A stretch of DNA of 64,000 nucleotides from Herbidospora daliensis (GCF_001570585.1 NZ_BBXF01000001.1:861691-925690), one strand, 5' to 3'; shown: positions 26,208 to 34,347, counted from the first letter of the stretch. A program made the numbers and translations. Notes: a model not told the origin generated them from the letters alone.

Positions 26208-26518
26208 CTCACGCGCCTCGCTTCGGCCCGCCTGCGCCGCCGGGCCCCGGCGGCCAGCAGCACCCCGGTCAGCGCCAGCCCCGACGCGGCCACGGCCAGC
26301 GCCTCCAGCGGCGCCCCGGTGAACGGCAGGTCCTCGGCGACCGGGCGGCGCGGGTCGACCGCGGGCGACTCCCAGCCGTCGAGGAAGTCGACGGTCGCCT
26401 GCTCGCCCGTCACGAACGCGTCGGCCACGTCCTGGGAGATGTCTTGGGAGACCGGCACGGCGGCGGCCAGGCAGGTCCACATCAGCCCCGCACAGGCGAG
26501 GACACGCGCGGCGAGCAT
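26204..26518 (-). CDS. Short LPXTG-type sortase substrate
   Basis: 104 residues. N-terminal signal peptide (MLAARVLACAGLMWTCLAAAVP), a mature part of ~45 residues, then EDLPFTG, a hydrophobic segment (ALAVAASGLALTGVLLAAGA) and an Arg-rich tail (RRRRRAEARR). This is a complete cell-wall sorting signal. A sortase should cut after Thr and link the peptide to the wall or to a pilin. The mature part is too short for an enzyme and holds an acidic Asp/Gln-rich stretch (VSQDISQDVADAF). GGGGGAGG lies two bases before the ATG. It is translationally coupled to the DUF4012 gene. Confidence 0.75.
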   Translation of the reverse strand: MLAARVLACAGLMWTCLAAAVPVSQDISQDVADAFVTGEQATVDFLDGWESPAVDPRRPVAEDLPFTGAPLEALAVAASGLALTGVLLAAGARRRRRAEARRVR

Positions 26519-26639
26519 GGCCTCCCCCGGAAAGAGCAGCGGATTCCGGCCGCAATCGGGCCGGTGCTCCCTTCCTACGAGCGCGGTCGCGCGGGCCCGC
26601 CGAGCGGCGCGCCCGCATGACCGAAACTTGCCGCCGGCG

Positions 26640-27107
26640 TCAGAGATTCTTCTCGATCGCCGCCACGACCTCGGCCGACTCGGGCTCGATCTGCGGGGCG
26701 AACCGCGCGGTGACCTCGCCGTCGGCGTTGACGGTGAACTTCTCGAAGTTCCACTTGACGTCCTCGCCGTCGCCGATCAGCGCGCGGTAGAGGGGGTGGC
26801 GGTCGTCGCCGTTGACGTCGGCCTTCTCCAGCAGCGGGAAGTCGACGCCGTAGGTGACCGAGCAGAACTCCTGGATCTCGTCGGCGGTGCCGGGCTCCTG
26901 GCCCATGAACTGGTTGCACGGCACGCCGATGACGGTGAAGCCACGCGGCGCGAAGGTGTCCTGGAGGCGGACCAGGCCGGTGTACTGCGGGGTCAGGCCG
27001 CACTTGGACGCCACGTTCACGACCAGTGCCGAACGCCCCTGGAGGAGGTCGCCGAGCGTCGTGACCCGGCCGTCGAGGGTGGTCACGGGGATGTCGAGAT
27101 TCGTCAT
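26640..27107 (-). CDS. Glutathione peroxidase family thiol peroxidase
   Basis: 155 residues, normal for the bacterial family. VNVASKCGLTPQYTGL holds the catalytic cysteine, GVPCNQFMGQEPG the glutamine, and KWNFEKF the tryptophan/asparagine pair. The position of selenium is an ordinary TGC cysteine. Bacterial members usually reduce hydroperoxides using thioredoxin or mycothiol-linked reductants rather than glutathione, which actinobacteria lack. It is cytosolic. The gene looks leaderless: TAGAGT lies seven bases before the ATG and no Shine-Dalgarno is present. Confidence 0.93.
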   Translation of the reverse strand: MTNLDIPVTTLDGRVTTLGDLLQGRSALVVNVASKCGLTPQYTGLVRLQDTFAPRGFTVIGVPCNQFMGQEPGTADEIQEFCSVTYGVDFPLLEKADVNGDDRHPLYRALIGDGEDVKWNFEKFTVNADGEVTARFAPQIEPESAEVVAAIEKNL

Positions 27108-27528
27108 GGGGCCGACTCTACCGAGCGTCACTTTCGTCCCGCTCACCACGTTCCGGCGACCTGAAACCCCAGGCGGCGGGCATTTCCCCGCCATCGGGAC
27201 CTCTCCCGTCCGCCCCTCCCCGCCAGCGCCGGGCCGTGTGATCACCCGGGCTTGGCACGGGGTCGGCAAACAACCGTCCTCGGGGGGTCGAAGACGCGGC
27301 GGCGCGGTGGCCGTACGTACTTCAATCCGCGCTAGAGCGAGACGCGGGCGGCCGGCGGCCGGCCGTGGTTCGCGTCTGGAATCTGCCCAACAGCAAAGTC
27401 GCGGTGCCTCCTGGGGGTTGTCTGTTGTCCCGGGGACGGCCGCGCGGACCGGTGTGCGCGAGCCATGGGCGTACCGGCACGGGGGTTCTCCCTCGTCGAC
27501 CGCACGCGACCCGAGGACAAGGACCGAT
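27108..27528. other. Intergenic region upstream of glutathione peroxidase and transglycosylase genes
   Basis: 421 bp without a credible gene. The left edge holds the leaderless -10 of the peroxidase gene. GTGATCAC (27238-27245) is a small perfect palindrome, and a G+C-rich inverted repeat (GGCCGGCGGCCGGCC) lies near 27350. Genes for small wall hydrolases in actinobacteria often have a c-di-AMP (ydaO) riboswitch. I could not recognise its conserved core by eye. Confidence 0.5.
27115..27120 (-). promoter_or_regulatory. -10 box TAGAGT of leaderless peroxidase gene
   Basis: Seven bases separate TAGAGT from the ATG on the minus strand. Confidence 0.55.
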
Positions 27529-27969
27529 TTGGACAGCATCAGCGCACGTCGCGGCACCGTCGCGGCCATGCTCGCGTTCGCCGCGCTCGCCGGGGCCACC
27601 CCCGCCTCCGCCTGCAAGGGCGAGCATGACGGCCACTCGTGGAAACGGCGGGCCGCACCGTCGATCAAGGTGAGCAGCAAGATCTACGCCCACCGCCTGA
27701 TCCTGCGCCGCGACTGGGCGCGCCGGGAGTTCCGCTGCCTCGACAGCCTGTGGACCCGCGAGAGCAACTGGAACCACAAGGCGCGCAACCAGTGGTCGGG
27801 CGCCTACGGGATCCCGCAGGCCTACCCCGGCGACAAGATGGCCCGCGCGGGCTGGGACTGGCGGGTGAACCCCCGGACGCAGATCCGCTGGGGCATCGGC
27901 TACATCAAGGGCCGGTACGGCTCGCCGTGCGGGGCGTGGGGACACTTCCGGGCCCACAACTGGTACTGA
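27529..27969 (+). CDS. Small secreted lytic transglycosylase-like protein
   Basis: 146 residues. A TTG start is preferred because AAGGA lies five bases upstream and it gives a complete signal peptide (MDSISARRGTVAAMLAFAAL...ASA). The mature part has LDSLWTRESNWNHKARN, with the catalytic glutamate of SLT-type muramidases, then GAYGIPQAYPGDKM and INPRTQ-like VNPRTQIRWGIGYIKGRYG. It should cleave peptidoglycan glycan strands during growth or spore germination. An Ile-Lys-Val-rich basic segment precedes the domain. It is a single gene, followed by a small GGGG-CAAC-CCCC hairpin. Confidence 0.85.
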   Translation: MDSISARRGTVAAMLAFAALAGATPASACKGEHDGHSWKRRAAPSIKVSSKIYAHRLILRRDWARREFRCLDSLWTRESNWNHKARNQWSGAYGIPQAYPGDKMARAGWDWRVNPRTQIRWGIGYIKGRYGSPCGAWGHFRAHNWY

Positions 27970-28005
27970 GGGGCAACCCCCTGGCAGCGGGGCGCGGTGA
28001 CGGCG

Positions 28006-28011
28006 CAGACT
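28006..28011 (+). promoter_or_regulatory. -10-like box CAGACT before FtsX-type permease
   Basis: CAGACT ends seven bases before the ATG, with no Shine-Dalgarno. This suggests a leaderless transcript, though the first base deviates from TAnnnT. Confidence 0.4.
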
Positions 28012-28018
28012 GCCGGTC

Positions 28019-30340
28019 ATGGACGGGATCGTCGCGGCGTGGCTGCGCCTCGAAGCGCGGCGGCGCGGCCGTTCGCTGCTGATCCTGGCCCTGCTCGTGG
28101 CGTTCGGGACCGCCACCGTGCTGACCGCGGCGGCCGGGGCCCGGCGGGGCGGCGGCGCGGTCGGCCGCCTGCTGGCCGTCACCGCCCCGGCGACCGCCGT
28201 CGTGGTGCCCAACCGGGCCGGCTTCGACTGGGCGGGGCTGCGGGCGCTGCCGGAGGTCGAGGCGGTGACCACGTTCCCGGGCTACGTCGCGACGCTGGTG
28301 GCGGAGGACCCCGACGACGACCCCTCGCCGTTCATCGCCGCCGACGCCGACGCGATGCGCACGATCGAGCGCCCGGTCGTGCTGGCCGGGCGGCTGCCCG
28401 ATCCGGCGAGCGCCCACGAGGCGGTGGTGACCCCGGCCTACGCGGCGCGCGGCTTCGGGGTGGGCCGCCGGGTGACCGTGCTGCTGCCGACGTCCGGCGA
28501 CGCGGCGGCCGCCATCGCCGGGGCGCGCACCGGCCCGCCGCGCGGGCCGAGGGTGCCGGTCACGATCGTCGGGGTGGTGCGTTCGGCCTGGTACGCCGAC
28601 GAGCCCGGCGGGCGCGGCCACTTCATCCCGTCTCCGGGCCTGGTGGCCGCCTATCCCGGCGAGATCCTGGGGCCCGCCCGCCAGGCGCCGCTGAACGGCC
28701 TGGTCAGGGTCGCCGGGGGCGGGCTGCCCGCGTTGCGGGCGTGGCTGGCCTCCCGCGGCGACGTCGAGGTCGCCGACCGGGCCGACCACCTCGCCCACGT
28801 GCGCCAGGTCATCGGCTTCGAGACCGGCGGGCTGCTGGTCTTCGCCGTCGCGGCGTTCCTCACCGCCGTGGTGCTGGTCGGCCAGGCCGTCTTCCGGTAC
28901 GCCACCGCGTCGGCCGCCGACCTGCGCCCGCTGACCCTGGTGGGGATGACCCGGCGGCAGGCCGCCACGGCGACGGCGGCGGCCGTCCTGCCGTCCGCGT
29001 TCCTCGGCGCGGGGGCGGGCGTGCTCGGCGCGGTCGCCGGTTCGGCGTGGTTGCCCTACGGCACCGCCGCCCTCTACGAGCCCTCTCCCGGCCTCGACGC
29101 CGACCTGCCGGTGCTGCTCGCGGGCTGGGCGGCGGTCACCGCGCTGGTCACGGCGGGCGCGGCGGTCACCGCGCTGCTCCCGAGGGCGCGTCCGGCGGCC
29201 CGGCGGTCGGCGCTGACCGGGCTCCCCCTGCCGGTGCCGGTGACGACGGGCCTGCGGTTCGCGCTCGAACCGGGCAACGGGGTGGCGCTGGCCGGCGCGG
29301 TGACGGGCGTGCTCGGCGTGGTGGCGGCGGCCGTCTTCGCCGCCGGGGTGGCCGACGCGGCGGCCCGGCCCGAACGGTTCGGCCAGCGGTACGCCCTGAT
29401 GGTGGTGTTCGGCTTCGACGGCCGCACGTTCACCCCGCCCCGCCCGGCGCTGGAGTCGATCGCGGCGCTGCCGGGGGTCGCCGGGGTGCTCGACCTGCGG
29501 GTGGCGTCGGGCCGGTCGGGCCGGGTCAGCGTGGTGACCCACACCTACGACCCGGTGGGGCCGCCGGTGCCGCTCGTGCTGACCGAGGGGTCCGGGCCCC
29601 TCTCCGGCGACGAGGTGGTGCTGGCCCTGACGACGGCCCGCGAACTCGGGGCGGGCGTCGGCGACCGCGTCCCGCTGACCGGCGACGCGGGCACCCGGGA
29701 GATGCGCGTCAGCGGCCTGGGCTTCGCGGTCGAGAGCTCCACGACCGGCTACGACACCGGCGCGTGGGTCACCCCGGCGGCCTACGACACGATCTTCACC
29801 GGCTTCAAGGAGCGCGGCGGCCTGATCGGGCTCGCCCCGGGCGCCGATCCCGCGGCGACGGCGGCCCGCATCACCGAGGGCTCCCGCGGCCGGTTGCTGG
29901 TCTTCCCGCCGTTCGTGCCGCCGCAGCGGGCCGAGATCCGCAACGTCGGGGTGCTGCCGGTCGCGCTCGGCGGGTTCCTGACGGTCCTGGCGCTGGGCGC
30001 GACCGCCCACGCGCTGTTCACCGTGGTCCGCCGCCGGGCCCGTGAGCTGGCGGTGCTGCGCGCGCTGGGCCTGACCCCGGGCCAGGCGCGCGGCGTCGTG
30101 GTGGTCCAGGGGGTGGTCACCGCGGTGATCGCGCTGGCGGCCGGGGCGCCGCTGGGGCTGGCGCTCGGCCGGATGTTGTGGCGGGTCACGGCCGGGGTCA
30201 TGCCGCTGCAGTACGCGCCGCCCCCGGCGCCGCCGGTGTGGCTGGCGGCGGGGGCGCTGGCGGCGGTCGTCGGGCTGGCGCTCTGGCCCGCCCGCCGCGC
30301 GGCCCGGCTCCCCCTGGGCGCGGCGCTCCGGGCGGAGTGA
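28019..30340 (+). CDS. FtsX-family ABC transporter permease, MacB-like
   Basis: 773 residues. It has an N-terminal membrane segment and a ~200-residue extracytoplasmic domain. A first FtsX block of three membrane helices follows (LLVFAVAAFLTAVVLVGQAV...). A central segment and a second extracytoplasmic domain lead to a second three-helix FtsX block ending ALWPARRAARLPLGAALRAE. RRRARELAVLRALGLTPGQARGVV is the family coupling-helix motif. It should work with an ABC ATPase in lipoprotein or drug efflux, or in signalling. No ATPase gene is adjacent, so the partner is encoded elsewhere. The 3' end directly abuts the convergent TetR gene. Confidence 0.88.
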   Translation: MDGIVAAWLRLEARRRGRSLLILALLVAFGTATVLTAAAGARRGGGAVGRLLAVTAPATAVVVPNRAGFDWAGLRALPEVEAVTTFPGYVATLVAEDPDDDPSPFIAADADAMRTIERPVVLAGRLPDPASAHEAVVTPAYAARGFGVGRRVTVLLPTSGDAAAAIAGARTGPPRGPRVPVTIVGVVRSAWYADEPGGRGHFIPSPGLVAAYPGEILGPARQAPLNGLVRVAGGGLPALRAWLASRGDVEVADRADHLAHVRQVIGFETGGLLVFAVAAFLTAVVLVGQAVFRYATASAADLRPLTLVGMTRRQAATATAAAVLPSAFLGAGAGVLGAVAGSAWLPYGTAALYEPSPGLDADLPVLLAGWAAVTALVTAGAAVTALLPRARPAARRSALTGLPLPVPVTTGLRFALEPGNGVALAGAVTGVLGVVAAAVFAAGVADAAARPERFGQRYALMVVFGFDGRTFTPPRPALESIAALPGVAGVLDLRVASGRSGRVSVVTHTYDPVGPPVPLVLTEGSGPLSGDEVVLALTTARELGAGVGDRVPLTGDAGTREMRVSGLGFAVESSTTGYDTGAWVTPAAYDTIFTGFKERGGLIGLAPGADPAATAARITEGSRGRLLVFPPFVPPQRAEIRNVGVLPVALGGFLTVLALGATAHALFTVVRRRARELAVLRALGLTPGQARGVVVVQGVVTAVIALAAGAPLGLALGRMLWRVTAGVMPLQYAPPPAPPVWLAAGALAAVVGLALWPARRAARLPLGAALRAE

Positions 30341-30973
30341 TCACCTCGTCCGCTGGGCCAGGCGGCCCGCGATGGCCTCGATCATCAGGTCGAGGCCGAA
30401 GTCGAACTCGGCCTCGTGGTCGCACGCCGACAGGTGCGGGGCCAGCGCGCCGATCTCGGGGAACAGCTCCGGGTCGACGTCGGACGCCCTGATCGCGCCG
30501 TGGACGGGGGCGAACGTCGGGGTGACCCCGACCTCGCGCAGGAGCGAGCCGATGACGTACGCGATGAAGACCCGGAAGATCTGCACCGCCTCGCGCTCGC
30601 CGAACCCCGCCTCGCGCAGCGTCGACAGCGCCCGTTCCACCGGCAGCATGCCGGCCGCCGACTTCAGCTGGCGGCTCACCACGACCATGGTCGAGCGGGG
30701 GTGGGTGTGCGCGATCTGCCGGAAGGCGCGGGCCTGCATGCGCACCCGGCCGGTCCAGTGGGCGGCGGGGTCGTCGGTGAACTCGACCTCCGACAGGATC
30801 GCCTCGGACACGGCGTCGAGCAGGGCCGACTTGTTCGGCACGTGGTTGTAGAGCGACATCACGCCGACCTCGAGGTCGGCGGCGATCCGGCGCATGGAGA
30901 CGGCGTCGGCGCCCTCGCGCTCGATCAGGTCGATGGCGGCGGCGACGATCCGGGTGCGGTTCAACGGTGGCAC
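30341..30973 (-). CDS. TetR-family transcriptional regulator
   Basis: 210 residues. The N-terminal HTH is clear: LNRTRIVAAAIDLIEREGADAVSMRRIAADLEV, then MSLYNHVPNKSALLDAV. The C-terminal ligand domain (AFRQIAHTHPRSTMVV...LREAGFGEREAVQIFRVFIAYVIGSLL) resembles TetR_C members that bind hydrophobic small molecules. It is divergent from the ferritin-like diiron gene. A perfect 6-3-6 palindrome lies in the shared promoter region and is its likely operator. The GTG appears leaderless, with AATACT six bases upstream. Confidence 0.92.
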   Translation of the reverse strand: MPPLNRTRIVAAAIDLIEREGADAVSMRRIAADLEVGVMSLYNHVPNKSALLDAVSEAILSEVEFTDDPAAHWTGRVRMQARAFRQIAHTHPRSTMVVVSRQLKSAAGMLPVERALSTLREAGFGEREAVQIFRVFIAYVIGSLLREVGVTPTFAPVHGAIRASDVDPELFPEIGALAPHLSACDHEAEFDFGLDLMIEAIAGRLAQRTR

Positions 30974-30979
30974 GCGACC

Positions 30980-30985
30980 AGTATT
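30980..30985 (-). promoter_or_regulatory. -10 box AATACT of leaderless TetR gene
   Basis: Six bases precede the GTG. GTGACA lies 18 bases further upstream as a -35 candidate, the best -35 match among the leaderless genes here. Confidence 0.6.
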
Positions 30986-31016
30986 GACCGGCGGTAAGCT
31001 GCGTGTCACTGTCGAG

Positions 31017-31031
31017 ACGTACAGCGTACGT
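31017..31031. promoter_or_regulatory. Candidate TetR operator
   Basis: ACGTAC-AGC-GTACGT is a perfect inverted repeat. It lies just upstream of the ribosome-binding site of the diiron protein gene and 44 bases from the TetR start, so one dimer could repress both genes. Confidence 0.7.
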
Positions 31032-31046
31032 ACGGGAGGCCCACAC

Positions 31047-32162
31047 GTGTCCACGCACGAGCTCTACACCATCCCCGCGGACATGCGGACCTGGGACGTC
31101 GAGATGGCCGGCTCGGCCCGGTTCACCTGGGAGTACGACGACGGTCGCGACCGCATGCTGGCCCTCTACCAGAAGGGCAAGGACAAGCAGTGGGACTCGG
31201 TGAAGCGGATCGACTGGGGCCTGGAGGTCGACCCCTACGACGTGCTCGGCATCCCCGACGAGACCATCGCGATCTACGACTCCCCGCTGTGGCACCGCAT
31301 GGACGACCGGACCCGCAAGGAGGTCCGCCGCCATGGGGCCGCCTGGCAGTTCTCCCAGTTCCTCCACGGTGAGCAGGGCGCGATGATCTGCTCGGCGCGC
31401 ATCGTGGAGTCCGTACCGGACCTCGACTCGAAGTTCTACGCGGCCACCCAGACCATGGACGAGGCCCGCCACGCCGAGACCTACGCCCGGTTCCTCCAGG
31501 AGAAGGTCGGCCTGGCCTACCCGATCAACCCCTACCTGAAGTCGCTGCTCGACTCGACCCTGAGCGACTCCCGCTGGGACATGCCCTACCTGGGCATGCA
31601 GGTCCTGATCGAGGGCCTGGCCCTGGCCGCCTTCGGCGTCATGCGCGACATCACCACCAAGCCCCTGCCCAAGCAGATCCTCGCGTACGTCATGCAGGAC
31701 GAGGCCCGTCACGTCGCCTTCGGCCGCATGGCGCTGCGCGACTACTACGCGGGCCTGTCGGAGGCCGAACGCCGCGAGCGGGAGGACTTCGTGATCGAGG
31801 GCTGCTGGCTGATGCGCGACCGGCTGCGCGGCCGGGAGCAGTGGGAGGCCCTGGGCCTGTCGAAGACCGAGGTCGAAGAGGCCCACAAGCTGGTCGACGA
31901 GTCGCGCTACCTGCGGCTGTTCCGCTCGTTGTTGTTCAGCCGCATCGTGCCGTGCGTGAAGGACATCGGCCTGTGGAGCCCCCGGCTCCAGCAGGCGTAC
32001 GTCGACATGGGCGTGCTCGACATGGCGGGCCAGAACCTCGACGACCTGATGCGCCAGGACGAGGAGATCGCCGAGAAGCTCGACGAGGAGCGGTTCGCCA
32101 AGGAGGAGGCCGAGCGCGCCGTCGAGGTCGCCGAGACGATCGCGGCCGCCACCAGCGACTAA
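31047..32162 (+). CDS. Ferritin-like diiron protein (putative oxygenase)
   Basis: 371 residues. Two helix-pair metal motifs are complete: HGEQ (E109) with DEARHAE (E139, H142), and IEGL (E189) with DEARHVAF (E219, H222). These are the six ligands of a carboxylate-bridged diiron centre as in ribonucleotide reductase R2 and AurF-like N-oxygenases. The N-terminus (WDVEMAGSARFTWEYDDGRDRM) and the acidic coiled C-terminal tail are outside the core. It likely activates oxygen; the substrate is unknown. GTG start with GGGAGG seven bases upstream. It is probably repressed by the divergent TetR protein. Confidence 0.88.
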   Translation: MSTHELYTIPADMRTWDVEMAGSARFTWEYDDGRDRMLALYQKGKDKQWDSVKRIDWGLEVDPYDVLGIPDETIAIYDSPLWHRMDDRTRKEVRRHGAAWQFSQFLHGEQGAMICSARIVESVPDLDSKFYAATQTMDEARHAETYARFLQEKVGLAYPINPYLKSLLDSTLSDSRWDMPYLGMQVLIEGLALAAFGVMRDITTKPLPKQILAYVMQDEARHVAFGRMALRDYYAGLSEAERREREDFVIEGCWLMRDRLRGREQWEALGLSKTEVEEAHKLVDESRYLRLFRSLLFSRIVPCVKDIGLWSPRLQQAYVDMGVLDMAGQNLDDLMRQDEEIAEKLDEERFAKEEAERAVEVAETIAAATSD

Positions 32163-33136
32163 CGCCGCACGACCACCTTGCCGATCGTCGACCCGGCCGC
32201 GACGATCGAGTGGGCCCGGCGCAGCCCGGCGGCGGTGAACTCGTCGATCTCGGTGGTGAGCGTGGAGCGCAGGCGGCCCGCGTCGAAGTGGGCGGCGGCC
32301 TCGTCGAGCAGGCGCCCTTGGGAGGCCATGTCCGGGGTCTGGAACATGGCGTGGGTGAACATGAACTCCCAGTGCCAGGAGATGCTCTTCGCCTTGAGCG
32401 GGAACAGGTCGGGGTGGTGGTCGTCGATGGCCACGACGTGCCCGAAGGGCTTGACGATCTCGGCGTAGGCCTCGATGTTGCCCTCGGAGAAGGGCGAGAA
32501 CACCGCCTCGACCCCGTCGGGCGCCAGCGCCTTGACCGCGTCGACCAGCTTGTGGCGGTCGACGGTCGCGTCGGCCCCCAGGCGCATCACCCAGTCGTGG
32601 GTCTCGCCGCGCGCGGCCGTGCCGATCACCCGGAGCGACGTCAGCTGCTTGGCGAGCTGCACCAGCATCGACCCGACCCCGCCGGGCGCGCCGACGACGA
32701 GCAGCGTGCCCGTGGTGCCCGAATGGGCCCCCAGGTGGGTGAAGAGCGACTCCCAGGCGGTGATCGTGGTCAGCGGCACGGCGGCCGACTGGGCCACCGA
32801 CAACGTGCGGGGCCGGTGGCCGGCGATGCGCGCGTCGACGGCGTGGAACTCGGCGTTCGCACCGGGGCGGGTGACGTCGCCGGCGTAGTAGACCTCGTCG
32901 CCGACCTGGAACCCGGTGACCTCCGGCCCCATCTCGACGACGGTCCCGGCGGCGTCGAAGCCCAGGATGCACCGGTCGTCGACCGCGCCGGCGGCGATCT
33001 TCACGTCGACGGGGTTGACCGAGACGGCCTCCACCCGGACCAGCAGGTCGTGCGGACGCGGCGACGGCACGGGCACCTCGACGTCCACGAGGCCGCCCGC
33101 GCAGGTCGCGACGGCGCGCATGGTGTTCCGCTCCAT
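32159..33136 (-). CDS. Zinc-independent quinone oxidoreductase-type alcohol dehydrogenase (MDR family)
   Basis: 325 residues. AVSVNPVDVKIAAG, LGFDAAGTVVEMGPEVTGFQVGDEVY and the NADPH-binding LVVGAPGGVGSMLVQLAKQL are MDR signatures. Zinc-ligand cysteines are missing, as in quinone oxidoreductases and the zinc-type alcohol dehydrogenase-like subgroup (ZADH/YogA). It should reduce quinones or enones with NADPH. The ATG that gives MERNTM was chosen because TAGCCT lies exactly seven bases upstream; MRAVATC five codons later is an alternative. The stop overlaps the convergent diiron gene by four bases. Confidence 0.9.
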   Translation of the reverse strand: MERNTMRAVATCAGGLVDVEVPVPSPRPHDLLVRVEAVSVNPVDVKIAAGAVDDRCILGFDAAGTVVEMGPEVTGFQVGDEVYYAGDVTRPGANAEFHAVDARIAGHRPRTLSVAQSAAVPLTTITAWESLFTHLGAHSGTTGTLLVVGAPGGVGSMLVQLAKQLTSLRVIGTAARGETHDWVMRLGADATVDRHKLVDAVKALAPDGVEAVFSPFSEGNIEAYAEIVKPFGHVVAIDDHHPDLFPLKAKSISWHWEFMFTHAMFQTPDMASQGRLLDEAAAHFDAGRLRSTLTTEIDEFTAAGLRRAHSIVAAGSTIGKVVVRR

Positions 33137-33143
33137 ACACAGC

Positions 33144-33149
33144 AGGCTA
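33144..33149 (-). promoter_or_regulatory. -10 box TAGCCT of leaderless oxidoreductase gene
   Basis: Seven bases separate the box from the ATG, with no Shine-Dalgarno. Confidence 0.6.
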
Positions 33150-33181
33150 GGGAGACGACGGTCACCGCCCGGCAAAACGGG

Positions 33182-33505
33182 TCAGAAGACCACGAAAACG
33201 AAGCCGCCGGCCACCGCCGACAACACCCCGCCCCACAGGATCAGGGCGTCGCCGCCGTGCTCGAACGGCCGCTGCTGGTGCAGCGCCTCCTGCACCTGCC
33301 GGAACCGCCGTCCGGTACGCAGCAGCGTGACCGCCCCCAGCAGCGCGGCGATCCCGAAGAACACGATCGCCACGACGTGGCCCGAGGCCCGCGCCGTCAC
33401 GCCCGCCCCGCCGAGCCCGAAGGTGGCCAGCGCGGTGGCGGTGCGGACCCAGGCCAGCCGGGTGCGTTCGCTCTGGAGGCCGGGGTCCCAGGTCTCAGCC
33501 GACAA
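33182..33505 (-). CDS. DUF202 small membrane protein (second of pair)
   Basis: 107 residues. LQSERTRLAWVRTATALATFGLGG is the DUF202 motif (ERT-LAWxR) before the first of three membrane helices; VAIVFFGIAALLGAVTLL and LILWGGVLSAVAGGFVFVV are the others. Function is unknown. A TTG start overlaps the end of the paralogous upstream gene by 11 bases; no ATG or GTG would keep the motif. The two DUF202 proteins are probably made together and may form a heteromer. Confidence 0.8.
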   Translation of the reverse strand: MSAETWDPGLQSERTRLAWVRTATALATFGLGGAGVTARASGHVVAIVFFGIAALLGAVTLLRTGRRFRQVQEALHQQRPFEHGGDALILWGGVLSAVAGGFVFVVF

Positions 33506-33827
33506 GGATCAGCACCAGCGCCAGGACGGCGACGCCCGCCACCCCGTACCCGAAAAGAGGCGCGAGCCTCGGCGGCGGCAGGGGTTCGGCGCGGCGCAGG
33601 GCCGTCTGGACCGTGCGCCAGCGCGGATAGGCGAACGCCGCCGCCAGGGCCGAGAGCAGCACCAGGACGACGGCGAGGGTCGTGCGGACCCAGGGGACGA
33701 AGAGGTCGGGGGGCACCGCCGCCATGGCGACTCCCCCGGCGCACAGCGCGAGGGAGGTGCTCAGCCACGTCAGGTAGGTGCGTTCGTTCGCCAGGGTGAA
33801 CCGGGGGTCGGGTTCTTCTCCGTCCAT
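33495..33827 (-). CDS. DUF202 small membrane protein (first of pair)
   Basis: 110 residues. FTLANERTYLTWLSTSLALCAGG is the DUF202 motif, with three membrane helices. The middle loop AYPRWRTVQTALRRAEPLPPPRL is basic and Pro-rich. It is paralogous to the downstream overlapping gene. TATCCT lies seven bases before the ATG, so the transcript looks leaderless. Role unknown; members of DUF202 (YidH-like) are inner-membrane proteins. Confidence 0.85.
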   Translation of the reverse strand: MDGEEPDPRFTLANERTYLTWLSTSLALCAGGVAMAAVPPDLFVPWVRTTLAVVLVLLSALAAAFAYPRWRTVQTALRRAEPLPPPRLAPLFGYGVAGVAVLALVLILVG

Positions 33828-33834
33828 GCCGAAA

Positions 33835-33840
33835 AGGATA
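33835..33840 (-). promoter_or_regulatory. -10 box TATCCT of leaderless DUF202 operon
   Basis: TATCCT on the minus strand, seven bases upstream of the ATG; no Shine-Dalgarno. Confidence 0.6.
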
Positions 33841-33875
33841 TTTCACCGCAATTCAGGCATGGCTTGCCGGAATAG

Positions 33876-34265
33876 CTACTCCCCCGCGCAGGCGGACGTG
33901 AGGGTCTCGACCCATCCGACGGAGTCGGCGGCGAGCTTCTGGAGGGCGTCGACGGCGTCGTTGGCGTTCTGCACGTTGAACGCGTCGAGCTTGCCCGCGA
34001 TGTCGTTGGCCGCCTCGGACAGGGTCGTGTTGGCCGCGTCGTTGGCCAGGTTCTCCAGCTTGCTCGCACCGTCGGCGAGGGCGGTCTCGACGGCCTGCGG
34101 GTCGCTCGCGAGGCCGGTCACCTTCTGTACGGTCTCGGTCACGATGCCGGCGGCCTGGATACACTGCTGCGTCTTGTCGATCGCCCCCGTGATCTCGTTG
34201 AGCTCACCGCAACCGGTGAGCAGAACGAGCGACAGCGGAACGGCGGCAAGAGGGAGGAGTCGCAT
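33876..34265 (-). CDS. Small predicted lipoprotein
   Basis: 129 residues. The signal sequence MRLLPLAAVPLSLVLLTGC ends in a perfect lipobox. The mature part is mostly helix with an Ala/Asn/Asp-rich pattern (LENLANDAANTTLSEAANDIAGKL) and two further cysteines (QQCIQ near the start, SACAGE at the end) that could pair. No enzyme motif is seen. It should be anchored on the outer membrane face. Leaderless start: TAGGCT lies seven bases upstream of the ATG. Confidence 0.8.
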   Translation of the reverse strand: MRLLPLAAVPLSLVLLTGCGELNEITGAIDKTQQCIQAAGIVTETVQKVTGLASDPQAVETALADGASKLENLANDAANTTLSEAANDIAGKLDAFNVQNANDAVDALQKLAADSVGWVETLTSACAGE

Positions 34266-34272
34266 GGCCTGG

Positions 34273-34278
34273 AGCCTA
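34273..34278 (-). promoter_or_regulatory. -10 box TAGGCT of leaderless lipoprotein gene
   Basis: Exactly seven bases before the ATG; no Shine-Dalgarno. Confidence 0.6.
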
Positions 34279-34347
34279 ATGCACGCGAACCTGCCCCAAG
34301 CGCCCCAACACAAAGGGGCAGGTCGGAATGTCCGCGATGCGGCGTCG

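Noticed and set aside
26640-27107. Selenocysteine version of glutathione peroxidase
   Set aside because: The active-site codon is an ordinary cysteine TGC, and there is no in-frame TGA.
27108-27528. Possible c-di-AMP riboswitch upstream of the transglycosylase gene
   Set aside because: Position is suggestive, but I could not recognise the conserved ydaO-type core; an Rfam search would decide.
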